Shown here: piece after piece, positions 1-5,708 of the stretch | Position numbering within the stretch: the first letter of the stretch is position 1 | Layout of the letters: each line of letters opens with the position of its first letter | The notes under the pieces: model-generated | What the model saw: the letters and a program-made list of their open reading frames with translations, nothing else | Told to the model about the DNA's origin: nothing | Database searches by the model: none | Origin: X23 sp050251575 | GTDB taxonomy: Bacteria; Bacillota; Clostridia; SK-Y3 | NCBI GenBank assembly: GCA_050251575.1 | Contig: JBFWMP010000146.1 | Span: 1-6,977, forward strand | DNA length: 6,977 nucleotides | Direction: 5' to 3' | Translations under genes and position numbers: made by a program

Positions 1-1
1 C

Positions 2-553
2 AGTGGAAGTATATATGCAAAAAGATTAATTGAAGAACTAATGAAAAATCATGTCTATATTCATGTAATATGTACCTGTAACGGTAAAAAAGTTATGAAG
101 TTTGAAACATCCATAGATATCGATGAATGGATAGAAGAATTAAAGAATAAATATAACTATATTAAGCTGGAGGATATAAATGATTTATTTTCCGAAGTTG
201 CCAGTGGTTCTTTCAAATTTGATTCTATGATTATACTTCCGTGTTCCATGGCAACATTGGCTGAAATCAGTAACGGTCTATCTAAAAATCTATTATGCAG
301 GGCTGCTGACGTGGCATTAAAAGAAAACAGAAGACTTATTATCGTTCCAAGGGAAACACCGCTTAACGCAATCCATCTTGAAAATATGCTAAGGCTGTCA
401 AAGCTTGGTGTAACCATTCTTCCTGCAATGCCAGGCTTCTATCATAAACCTGAAACGGTGGAAGACCTTATTAACTTTGTTATTGGAAAGATACTAGACT
501 CTCTTTCAATAGAAAATAAACTATTTAAAAAATGGGGGGGTTCGATTGATTAA
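2..553 (+). CDS. ubiX: Flavin prenyltransferase, UbiX/Pad1 family (5' partial)
   Basis: This enzyme joins a dimethylallyl group to reduced FMN to make prenylated FMN, the cofactor of UbiD-type decarboxylases; it acts in the cytoplasm. The frame is open to the window edge and begins SGSIYAKRL, the continuation of the family's N-terminal GASG loop. The ATG at 41 is therefore an internal Met, and only about ten residues appear to be missing. Family motifs follow in order: PCSMATLAEISNG, NLLCRAADV, VPRETPLNAIHLENML and AMPGFYHKPETVEDL, ending at a TAA (551-553). The Arg-Glu of VPRETP and the Tyr of FYH, which line the prenyl-phosphate site in characterised members, are present. The Arg usually found 16 residues after that Tyr is Lys here. 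The gene overlaps the next one by 8 bases, so it is operonic with the ABC importer. No UbiD partner is visible; it may lie upstream. Confidence 0.93.
   Translation, partial: SGSIYAKRLIEELMKNHVYIHVICTCNGKKVMKFETSIDIDEWIEELKNKYNYIKLEDINDLFSEVASGSFKFDSMIILPCSMATLAEISNGLSKNLLCRAADVALKENRRLIIVPRETPLNAIHLENMLRLSKLGVTILPAMPGFYHKPETVEDLINFVIGKILDSLSIENKLFKKWGGSID
534..540 (+). promoter_or_regulatory. All-G ribosome-binding site for the binding-protein gene
   Basis: A run of seven G lies 5 bases before the TTG at 546 and can pair with the CCUCC of 16S rRNA, partly by G-U pairs. It is the only plausible Shine-Dalgarno sequence here and supports the TTG start. It sits inside the last codons of the ubiX gene. 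Confidence 0.6.
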
Positions 554-1496
554 ATTAAAGAGAATATTGGCTGTAGTCATTACTTGCGTTCTAGTGCTGT
601 CACTTTCCGCTTGTTTACCTGCAAAAAACACCGGGGCTATGTCAAAACAAACCCTGAACATAGGTGCAATAAGTTCTATTGATGTAGTACCCATTGTAAT
701 TGCCGATGAAAAAGGATTTTTTAAGAAACAAGGTGTCAATGTTAACTTTCAACCTTTTAAAAGCTCAAAAGACAGGGATGCTGCATTTCAAGCCGGAAAC
801 CTGGATGGAATAATTTGTGATGAGATTGCTATTTGTTTGTATCAAAACGCAGATTTTAATGTGAAGATAACAGGAGTTACTGACGGGGATTTTATGCTTA
901 TAGCAAGTCCTAATTCAGGAATAAGATCTGTAAATGATATAAAGGATAAAAGCGTAGCTATATCAGAAAAAACTGCCATAGAATACACTCTCGATAAGAT
1001 ATTGGAAAAGAATTTACTAAACCCCACCGATATAGAAAAAATTATGGTTCCTGCCATACCTACAAGACTTGAGATGCTGCGGAACAACAAGGTGGATGCA
1101 GCATTGCTTCCTGAACCTTTCTCTACCCTTGCGGTAAAAGATGGAGGAATACTTCTTGGAAGTGCGAGCAAGCTGGCTTCCTATCCATCAGTAACAGCTT
1201 TTATGCAAAAGTCAATAGATGAAAAGAGTGCTGAAATCAAAGCATTTTTTAGAGCTTATAATGAAGCTGTGGACTATATAAACAGTACGCCGATTTCTGA
1301 ATATGAAGCTATCGTTATGAGTACTGCAGGATATCCTGATGATTTAAAAGGACAAATTATCTTACCTAAGTTTAGAAAGAATATACTTCCATCACAAGAT
1401 GAAGTGAAGTCTGCTGTTGATTGGACTACAAGCAAAGGACTTCTTACCAAAACGCTAGACCCTAAGGAGTTAGTAAATGATATAGGGATTAAGTAG
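546..1496 (+). CDS. ABC transporter substrate-binding lipoprotein, NMT1/THI5-SsuA-like
   Basis: This is the extracytoplasmic solute receptor of the importer that follows, tethered to the outer face of the membrane. The protein has 316 residues. It begins with a basic start (MIKLKR), a hydrophobic stretch and a lipobox LSAC with Cys23 as the lipidation site, leaving a mature protein of about 294 residues. The mature start LNIGAISSIDVVPIVIADEKGFFKKQGVNV is typical of the NMT1/THI5/SsuA group (nitrate, taurine, alkanesulfonate, pyrimidine precursors). Further family-like stretches are the NDIKDKSVAI strand and LLPEPFSTLA. The start is TTG at 546, preceded by a G7 tract; it overlaps the ubiX stop and places the signal peptide correctly. 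MqnA/MqnD-type menaquinone enzymes share this fold, but the lipobox argues for a transport receptor. The ligand is unknown. Confidence 0.88.
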   Translation: MIKLKRILAVVITCVLVLSLSACLPAKNTGAMSKQTLNIGAISSIDVVPIVIADEKGFFKKQGVNVNFQPFKSSKDRDAAFQAGNLDGIICDEIAICLYQNADFNVKITGVTDGDFMLIASPNSGIRSVNDIKDKSVAISEKTAIEYTLDKILEKNLLNPTDIEKIMVPAIPTRLEMLRNNKVDAALLPEPFSTLAVKDGGILLGSASKLASYPSVTAFMQKSIDEKSAEIKAFFRAYNEAVDYINSTPISEYEAIVMSTAGYPDDLKGQIILPKFRKNILPSQDEVKSAVDWTTSKGLLTKTLDPKELVNDIGIK

Positions 1497-1502
1497 CATT
1501 AT

Positions 1503-1507
1503 GGAGG
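1503..1507 (+). promoter_or_regulatory. Ribosome-binding site that fixes the ATPase start at 1513
   Basis: GGAGG lies 5 bases before the ATG at 1513. The in-frame ATG at 1501 overlaps this element and has no comparable site of its own, so 1513 is the preferred start. Confidence 0.7.
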
Positions 1508-1512
1508 TATCT

Positions 1513-2268
1513 ATGCTTGAGATAGACAGTCTTTCTGTCAGCTACAGCTCTGAAGAAAAGTCAGTCAATGCCTTAGGACCTATAAATATGCAGATTAAAG
1601 CCGGGGTTATCTATGCAGTTATAGGACCTTCTGGCTGTGGTAAATCCACATTGCTGCACGTACTGAGCGGAATCATAAAAGATTATCAGGGGAAAGTACT
1701 ATTAAATAATGAAGAAGTAAATCCAAAGAAGCATGATATTGGATTTATACCTCAAAACTTTGGACTGCTTCCATGGAAGAATGTTCAAAAGAACTGCCTT
1801 CTTTCTCTAAAGATAAAAGGAAAAACTATTGACAGCGTTATGAGTGAAAGAATTGAATACATACAGAATAAATTAGACATTCATTCGTTGAAGGACAGAT
1901 ATCCTAGTGAATTAAGCGGAGGTCAGAAACAAAGAGTAGCAATAGCCAGAGCTTTTATAATGAATCCGGATTTGCTGTTGATGGACGAACCTTTTTCTGC
2001 ATTAGATGCCTTTAGCAGAGAAGAAGCTCAGGAGCTTTTCATGGACATATGGAACCAATATAACCCTACCACATTATTTGTAACCCATAGCATTGAAGAG
2101 GCCATTTATATTGGAAAGAAAATTGTAATCATGTCACACTGTCCGGGTACCATAGCTGAAATAATTGATAATCCTCTATTTAATACTGTAAACTTAAGAC
2201 AAAATGAAGAATACTTATGGTTATCATCACATTTAAGAGGTATTGTAAAAAAGGGATGGAAGATATGA
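1513..2268 (+). CDS. ABC transporter ATP-binding protein, NitT/TauT (SsuB/TauB) type
   Basis: This is the cytoplasmic ATPase that powers the importer. With the start at 1513 it has 251 residues, a normal length for the family. All the nucleotide-binding motifs are intact: Walker A GPSGCGKS (38-45), Q-loop Gln81 in IPQNFGLLPWKNVQKN, signature LSGGQ (134-138), Walker B LLLMDEP with Asp158 and catalytic Glu159, the D-loop SALD, and the H-loop His192 in FVTHS. The GLLPWKNV stretch after the Q-loop is characteristic of the nitrate/sulfonate/taurine class. The gene starts 16 bases after the binding-protein stop. Its own stop overlaps the permease start as ATGA (2265-2268), so the two are probably translationally coupled. 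An in-frame ATG at 1501 would add four residues but is less likely. Confidence 0.94.
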   Translation: MLEIDSLSVSYSSEEKSVNALGPINMQIKAGVIYAVIGPSGCGKSTLLHVLSGIIKDYQGKVLLNNEEVNPKKHDIGFIPQNFGLLPWKNVQKNCLLSLKIKGKTIDSVMSERIEYIQNKLDIHSLKDRYPSELSGGQKQRVAIARAFIMNPDLLLMDEPFSALDAFSREEAQELFMDIWNQYNPTTLFVTHSIEEAIYIGKKIVIMSHCPGTIAEIIDNPLFNTVNLRQNEEYLWLSSHLRGIVKKGWKI

Positions 2269-3008
2269 AAACGAAAAGAAAAATCAAAATGTTCTTGCAG
2301 GGTTTTATAATATTTAATATTTTGTGGTACGTTTTCTCAATAATAGTCAATATGAAGGTGCTTCCAAAGCCTACAGACATATATCTTAATATGAATAATT
2401 TATATGGTGAAAAGCTATACATACATGTTTTAGTAAGCTTTTACAGAGTAGGAAGCGGACTTGCCATATCTTTAGCCTTAGGAACTTTTATAGGATTGCT
2501 TATGGCCTACTCAAGCATATGGAATAAGATGTTGAATCCATTGGTTTACTTTACGTATCCTATACCCAAAACAGCACTACTACCAATGGTAATGCTGCTG
2601 TTTGGTCTAGGAGATACCTCTAAGATTATTATTATAGTGTTGATATTAGTATTTCAAATTATTGTAGCAGTAAGAGATGCAGTACTTAATATTCCCCCAG
2701 GAAATTATGATTCTATAAGAAGTCTTGGGGCTTCAAAGTTCCAAATATTTATACATATCACCCTTCCTGCCATTTTGCCTGAATTGCTTACAAGCTTAAG
2801 ACTGTCCCTTGGAACCGCTCTTTCTATTTTATTTTTTGCTGAAGGCTACGGAACGCAGTATGGTATAGGTTATTATATTCTGGATGCCTGGACTAGAATT
2901 GACTATATAGGAATGTGTGCAGGAATTGTAGTAATAAGCCTTTTAGGCTTTGGCTTATTTATTTTAGTGGATATTTTCGAAGAAACAATATGTAAATGGA
3001 AGTGTTAA
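2265..3008 (+). CDS. ABC transporter permease, NitT/TauT (SsuC/TauC) type
   Basis: This is the membrane channel subunit of the importer and is likely to work as a homodimer, since only one permease gene is present. It has 247 residues with several hydrophobic helices: one near the N-terminus (FIIFNILWYVFSIIV), then a core with SGLAISLALGTFIGLLMAY, TSKIIIIVLILVFQIIVAV and a final C-terminal helix. The cytoplasmic EAA coupling loop is visible as YDSIRSLGASKFQIFIHITLPAILPE, which contacts the ATPase. I chose ATG 2265 because it gives the ATGA overlap with the ATPase stop and has AAGGG and GGAAG upstream. In-frame ATGs at 2217 and 2256 lack well-spaced ribosome-binding sites, and the former would add an odd polar leader. 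This is the last gene of the operon; the stop is followed after 18 bases by a hairpin. Confidence 0.92.
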   Translation: MKTKRKIKMFLQGFIIFNILWYVFSIIVNMKVLPKPTDIYLNMNNLYGEKLYIHVLVSFYRVGSGLAISLALGTFIGLLMAYSSIWNKMLNPLVYFTYPIPKTALLPMVMLLFGLGDTSKIIIIVLILVFQIIVAVRDAVLNIPPGNYDSIRSLGASKFQIFIHITLPAILPELLTSLRLSLGTALSILFFAEGYGTQYGIGYYILDAWTRIDYIGMCAGIVVISLLGFGLFILVDIFEETICKWKC

Positions 3009-3020
3009 ATTAGTTTGTGT

Positions 3021-3055
3021 TAAAAAACTGCTGACAACGTTAGTTTGCCAGCAGT
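3021..3055 (-). terminator. Intrinsic terminator of the small - strand gene (possibly bidirectional)
   Basis: Positions 3027-3037 pair with 3045-3055 (11-bp stem with one A-C mismatch, 7-base loop). On the - strand the hairpin runs straight into six T (complement of 3022-3027), the classical rho-independent form. On the + strand, 18 bases after the permease stop, the following bases are CTAAAATTC, a poor U-tract. Termination of the ABC operon here is possible but weaker. Confidence 0.75.
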
Positions 3056-3056
3056 C

Positions 3057-3084
3057 TAAAATTCTTACGACGGCGAGAATTTTA
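3057..3084. repeat. Perfect 9-bp inverted repeat between convergent genes
   Basis: TAAAATTCT (3057-3065) pairs with AGAATTTTA (3076-3084) around a 10-base loop. It lies right next to the stop of the small - strand gene and beside the main terminator hairpin. The stem is AT-rich and has no separate T-run, so it may be only an accessory element in convergent termination. Confidence 0.4.
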
Positions 3085-3085
3085 A

Positions 3086-3235
3086 TCATGAAAGACTATT
3101 TTTTGTTTTGTCGTCTTTCTTATTTTCCATTACAGCCTTCATTGGCTCTTTATTTTCATCTATTTGATCGTTATAAAAAGCCGGGTCGCCTATGGCATCT
3201 TTTACTATGTCTTTATCCTTTTTTTTCTCCTTCAT
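3086..3235 (-). CDS. Small hydrophilic protein, 49 residues, unknown function
   Basis: I do not recognise this protein. It begins MKEKKKDKDIVKD and is dominated by Lys, Asp and Glu, with a central IGDPAFYNDQIDENKEP stretch. It has no hydrophobic segment, signal peptide or Cys, so it is likely to be cytoplasmic or nucleic-acid/protein associated. Three things support a real gene: an AAAGGAGA ribosome-binding site (complement of 3244-3251) about 8 bases before the ATG at 3235; a stop at 3086 followed at once by a 9-bp inverted repeat; and an intrinsic terminator with a T-run on the same strand. An in-frame ATG at 3271 would add 12 residues but lies upstream of the ribosome-binding site and would bury it. 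The overlapping + strand reading frame (3088-3348) has no such signals. The gene is divergent from the sigma-54 regulator and convergent with the ABC operon. Confidence 0.6.
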   Translation of the reverse strand: MKEKKKDKDIVKDAIGDPAFYNDQIDENKEPMKAVMENKKDDKTKNSLS

Positions 3236-3443
3236 TGCTAAGTTCTCCTTTGTTTTGTATTTGCACTGCATTAAATATTCTTAGCATATTTCAAATAAAT
3301 ATGAATGTGTTTTCCTTGTGTTTCGACATGGCTAGCTATACACAATAATGAATAATCAATCTGTTGAATTCTAAATTTTAACTATTATATTCATGTTGCA
3401 GGATTTAAGTATTTTTTGTAGAATTATTATATAGGTTTAGTAT

Positions 3444-3449
3444 TATAAT
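3444..3449 (+). promoter_or_regulatory. Candidate -10 box of the regulator gene
   Basis: TATAAT matches the housekeeping -10 consensus exactly and would start RNA near 3456, about 21 bases before the TTG start. No good -35 hexamer lies 16-18 bases upstream (TTGTAG at 3416-3421 is 22 bases away). In DNA this AT-rich the match could be chance. Confidence 0.3.
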
Positions 3450-3459
3450 TGTTTGCAAC

Positions 3460-3470
3460 AAGGAAGGAAG
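3460..3470 (+). promoter_or_regulatory. Ribosome-binding site that fixes the regulator start at 3477
   Basis: The purine run AAGGAAGGAAG ends 6 bases before the TTG at 3477. The longer frame from the TTG at 3453 would place this site inside the coding region and has no site of its own. Confidence 0.65.
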
Positions 3471-3476
3471 ATTTAT

Positions 3477-5465
3477 TTGCCCGGTCAAAAGCTTTTAGTT
3501 CGCAATAAAAATTCTATAAAGGCATGGGAATCGTTTACATATGAAGGGATTTTGGATAGAAATCTGGTAAGGGATGTTATTGCCGATTCATGGCTGCGCA
3601 GTAAAAAATATCATGTGAGTCCGTGGATAGATAAAATAGAAAAAAGGTTAACAGATGAGCAGCTGGTAATAAGACAACAGCAGTCCAGTTTTTTAATAAA
3701 AACTGCAGGGCGCTTTATGGAGAGTATGTATAAGCTTGTCGGAAGCAGCGGATTAATTGTAAGATTAACAGATAAAGACGGTTATATCATAGAATTTTTA
3801 GGAGACGAAGGTCTTATTGAACAATATGGGAATCTGAATTTATATATAGGCTGTAATGTGAAAGAAGAGTCTATCGGTACGAATGCGATAGGGACTTCAT
3901 TGGTTACGGGTGAAGCGATGCAGGTGCTTGGAGCAGAGCATTATTGCAAGCAATACCATGAATGGACTTCTTCTGCATACCCAATAAGAGATGATAAAAA
4001 TAAGATTATTGGAATACTAAGCACGACGGGTCCATGTAAAAATGTACATCCACATACATTAGGGATGGTAGTGGCTGCTGCAGAGGCTATAGAAAATGAA
4101 TTGAAACTGGAGCAGACAAACAAGCAGTTAAAAATAGCAAATGAGCATTTCTATGCAATTATGGAATCAATTTCAGAAGGATTAATTACAATTAATAACA
4201 AGGGCATGGTGATGGACATCAATTTGTTTGCACGAAGGTTTTTATCGTTTAACGAGGAGGATATCGTTGGGAAAAGCATTGATGTCATTTTAGATAAGAC
4301 AACCACTTATAAAATTTCTAGAATTATCAGCAGCCGTAAAAGATATGAAGAATCTGAAGTCTATTTTAAGAATAAAGAAGGAAGAAAGATCTCCTGCATC
4401 ATTAATGTAACACCGATAAAGGATATGACGACCAATGAAATCGAGGGAGTTGTTATCACCTTTAAGGAAGCACGAAAAGTGCATAAGCTGGTTAATAAGA
4501 TTGTAGGGGCTGAGGCGACGTATACCTTTGATGATATTTTAGGTGAAAGCAAAAAGATTAAAGATACGATTAAACTGGCTGCTGCTGCTGCTGACAGTGA
4601 TGCCACAATATTACTGATGGGAGAAAGTGGAACAGGAAAAGAGATGTTTGCTCATAGCATACATAATAAAAGTCCACGACGGAATAAACCTTTTATATTT
4701 TTAAATTGTGCAGCAATTCCAAGAGATTTAGTTGCAACGGAGCTTTTTGGATATATAGAAGGGGCATTTACAGGGGCAAGAAGAGGTGGACATCCAGGTA
4801 AGTTTGAACTTGCTGATGGAGGGACCATTTTCTTGGATGAAATAGGCGATATGCCTCTGGAAACGCAGACAAATTTGCTGCGGGTGTTGGAGACTAAAGA
4901 AATTGTAAGAATAGGCGGGCACCATGTGATTCCTACTGATGTACGCGTGATTGCAGCAACACATAAGGATTTGAAGAAAGAAGCGGAACTAGGAAATTTT
5001 AGAAAAGATCTATATTATAGGTTGAATGTGATGCCTGTGTATATTTTGCCTTTAAGACAAAGGAAAAAGGATATTAAAATATTTATAGATTACTTTTTGA
5101 ATAGAATCAGTGCAAATCTAGGCAAAAAGATTACAGGCGTGAGTGACAGTTTCTATGAAGGAATGATCAATTATAGCTGGCCGGGAAATGTCAGGGAGCT
5201 TCAAAATGTGATGCAGCTTGCCATTAATATGGTGGAAAATAATACTGCTTTGGGATATGAACATTTGCCTAGTTATATTCGGACGAAGGATGTCCTTGAG
5301 GAAGAACAGGAGTCTGGTGTAGAGCTCTTAACTTTAGAGGATATTGAAAAAAATGCAATAATAAAAACCCTTCAAGCAATGGATGGAAATATGGCATTGG
5401 CGTCAAAGACTTTAGGTATAGGGCGAAGTACATTATACAGGAAATTAGATAAATATCATCTATAG
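3477..5465 (+). CDS. Sigma-54-dependent transcriptional activator (GAF-PAS-AAA+-Fis), AcoR-like
   Basis: This is a cytoplasmic enhancer-binding protein that uses ATP hydrolysis to open sigma-54 RNA polymerase promoters. With the TTG start at 3477 it has 662 residues. The N-terminal part carries the SWLRS signature of AcoR-like regulators, then a GAF domain from about 87 to 210 (SGLIVRLTDKDG, EESIGTNAIGTSL, EWTSSAYPIRD) and a short helical linker. A PAS domain follows at about 222-330 (HFYAIMESISEGLITINNKG). The AAA+ domain from about 350 has Walker A GESGTGKE (382-389), the sigma-54 contact loop GAFTGA (429-434), Walker B GGTIFLDE (448-455) and an arginine-finger region (FRKDLYYRLNVMPV). A Fis-type helix-turn-helix closes the protein (618-662, NMALASKTLGIGRSTLYRKL). 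There is no receiver domain, so it probably senses a small molecule rather than a phosphorelay. Three dyads and a sigma-54 promoter lie directly downstream, so the Mrp-type operon is its likely target. Confidence 0.96.
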   Translation: MPGQKLLVRNKNSIKAWESFTYEGILDRNLVRDVIADSWLRSKKYHVSPWIDKIEKRLTDEQLVIRQQQSSFLIKTAGRFMESMYKLVGSSGLIVRLTDKDGYIIEFLGDEGLIEQYGNLNLYIGCNVKEESIGTNAIGTSLVTGEAMQVLGAEHYCKQYHEWTSSAYPIRDDKNKIIGILSTTGPCKNVHPHTLGMVVAAAEAIENELKLEQTNKQLKIANEHFYAIMESISEGLITINNKGMVMDINLFARRFLSFNEEDIVGKSIDVILDKTTTYKISRIISSRKRYEESEVYFKNKEGRKISCIINVTPIKDMTTNEIEGVVITFKEARKVHKLVNKIVGAEATYTFDDILGESKKIKDTIKLAAAAADSDATILLMGESGTGKEMFAHSIHNKSPRRNKPFIFLNCAAIPRDLVATELFGYIEGAFTGARRGGHPGKFELADGGTIFLDEIGDMPLETQTNLLRVLETKEIVRIGGHHVIPTDVRVIAATHKDLKKEAELGNFRKDLYYRLNVMPVYILPLRQRKKDIKIFIDYFLNRISANLGKKITGVSDSFYEGMINYSWPGNVRELQNVMQLAINMVENNTALGYEHLPSYIRTKDVLEEEQESGVELLTLEDIEKNAIIKTLQAMDGNMALASKTLGIGRSTLYRKLDKYHL

Positions 5466-5466
5466 A

Positions 5467-5483
5467 TGTATCAAAATAATACA
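5467..5483 (+). promoter_or_regulatory. Putative activator-binding site 1 (17-bp dyad)
   Basis: TGTATCAAAATAATACA is a near-perfect dyad with TGTAT/ATACA arms, extended by one pair to ATGTAT/ATACAT. It starts two bases after the regulator's stop and is centred about 213 bp before the predicted transcription start of mrpE. It matches site 3 at 13 of 17 positions. Confidence 0.55.
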
Positions 5484-5485
5484 TG

Positions 5486-5502
5486 CGTCCCGTTATGGTA
5501 CA
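5486..5502 (-). promoter_or_regulatory. Putative activator-binding site 2 (17-bp imperfect dyad)
   Basis: Read on the - strand this is TGTACCATAACGGGACG, identical to site 3 at 14 of 17 positions and inverted relative to it. Internal symmetry is of the form YGTMCC-N5-GGKACR. Its centre is 19 bp from that of site 1, about two helical turns. Confidence 0.6.
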
Positions 5503-5530
5503 TTGGCAGGCACCTTCACAAAGGCAAAAG

Positions 5531-5547
5531 TGTATCAAAATGGGACG
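5531..5547 (+). promoter_or_regulatory. Putative activator-binding site 3 (17-bp imperfect dyad)
   Basis: TGTATCAAAATGGGACG repeats the first 11 bases of site 1 exactly and matches inverted site 2 at 14 of 17 positions. It is centred about 149 bp before the predicted mrpE transcription start, within the usual enhancer distance for sigma-54 activators. It lies just before the terminator hairpin. Confidence 0.6.
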
Positions 5548-5553
5548 TACTTA

Positions 5554-5589
5554 AAGAAGATTGGGTATTTACCCAATCTTCTTCTTGTT
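5554..5589 (+). terminator. Intrinsic terminator of the regulator gene
   Basis: Positions 5554-5567 pair perfectly with 5570-5583 (14 bp; the innermost A-T pairs would open to form the loop), followed by the T-rich tail CTTCTTGTT that overlaps the stem foot. It lies about 90 bases after the regulator stop and upstream of the sigma-54 promoter. Transcription of the regulator and of the Mrp-type operon is thus separated. Confidence 0.85.
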
Positions 5590-5660
5590 ATATTGAAATA
5601 TAGATTATTGTAACGCAGTCGTATCAGTGGTTGTAAAAAATATTCGAGTAATTTAAAAAG

Positions 5661-5677
5661 TTGGCATGAATATTGCA
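5661..5677 (+). promoter_or_regulatory. Sigma-54 (-24/-12) promoter of the mrpEFG operon
   Basis: TTGGCATG-AATA-TTGCA fits the sigma-54 consensus (YTGGCACG-N4-TTGCW) with one mismatch (T for C). The invariant GG (5663-5664) and GC (5675-5676) are exactly 10 bases apart. The predicted start of transcription is near 5688, leaving a leader of about 21 bases to the ATG at 5709 that just contains the AGGTG ribosome-binding site (5696-5700). AT-rich DNA upstream (5590-5660) could bend to help activator looping. Confidence 0.9.
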
Positions 5678-5708
5678 TTATATTAATATGGAAGTAGGTG
5701 CATAAATA

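Larger units (their letters stand above)
3236..3476. other. AT-rich divergent intergenic region
   Basis: This 241-bp spacer separates the small - strand gene from the regulator and must hold the promoters of both. It is very AT-rich. I see no convincing -35/-10 pair for the - strand gene and no -24/-12 (GG-N10-GC) element on either strand. The only good -10 match is the TATAAT at 3444. Confidence 0.6.

Noticed and set aside
41..43. ATG at 41 as the start of the UbiX gene
   Set aside because: The frame is open upstream to the window edge and encodes SGSIYAKRLIEEL, the conserved N-terminal loop and helix of the family, so the true start is outside the window.
157..417. - strand reading frame inside ubiX, and similar - strand frames inside the other genes (for example 842-1171, 4361-4606, 5269-5538)
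   Set aside because: They lie opposite strongly conserved genes, have no ribosome-binding sites or family resemblance, and are antisense shadows.
2217..2264. Longer permease start at ATG 2217
   Set aside because: It would overlap the ATPase gene by 52 bases and has no well-spaced ribosome-binding site; ATG 2265 gives the standard ATGA coupling.
3088..3348. 86-codon + strand reading frame overlapping the small - strand gene
   Set aside because: It has no ribosome-binding site, its composition (Phe, Leu, Ser, Tyr) is what the complement of a Lys/Glu-rich gene gives, and the - strand frame has a ribosome-binding site and terminator.
4578..4592. Five GCT repeats in the regulator
   Set aside because: They encode the Ala run at the start of the AAA+ domain (LAAAAADSD), a position that is normally Ala-rich in this family; nothing suggests an unstable repeat.
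5503..5518. TTGGCAGGC resembling a second sigma-54 -24 element
   Set aside because: The bases 10 positions after the GG (5517-5518) are CA, not GC, and there is no TTGC-like -12 element.
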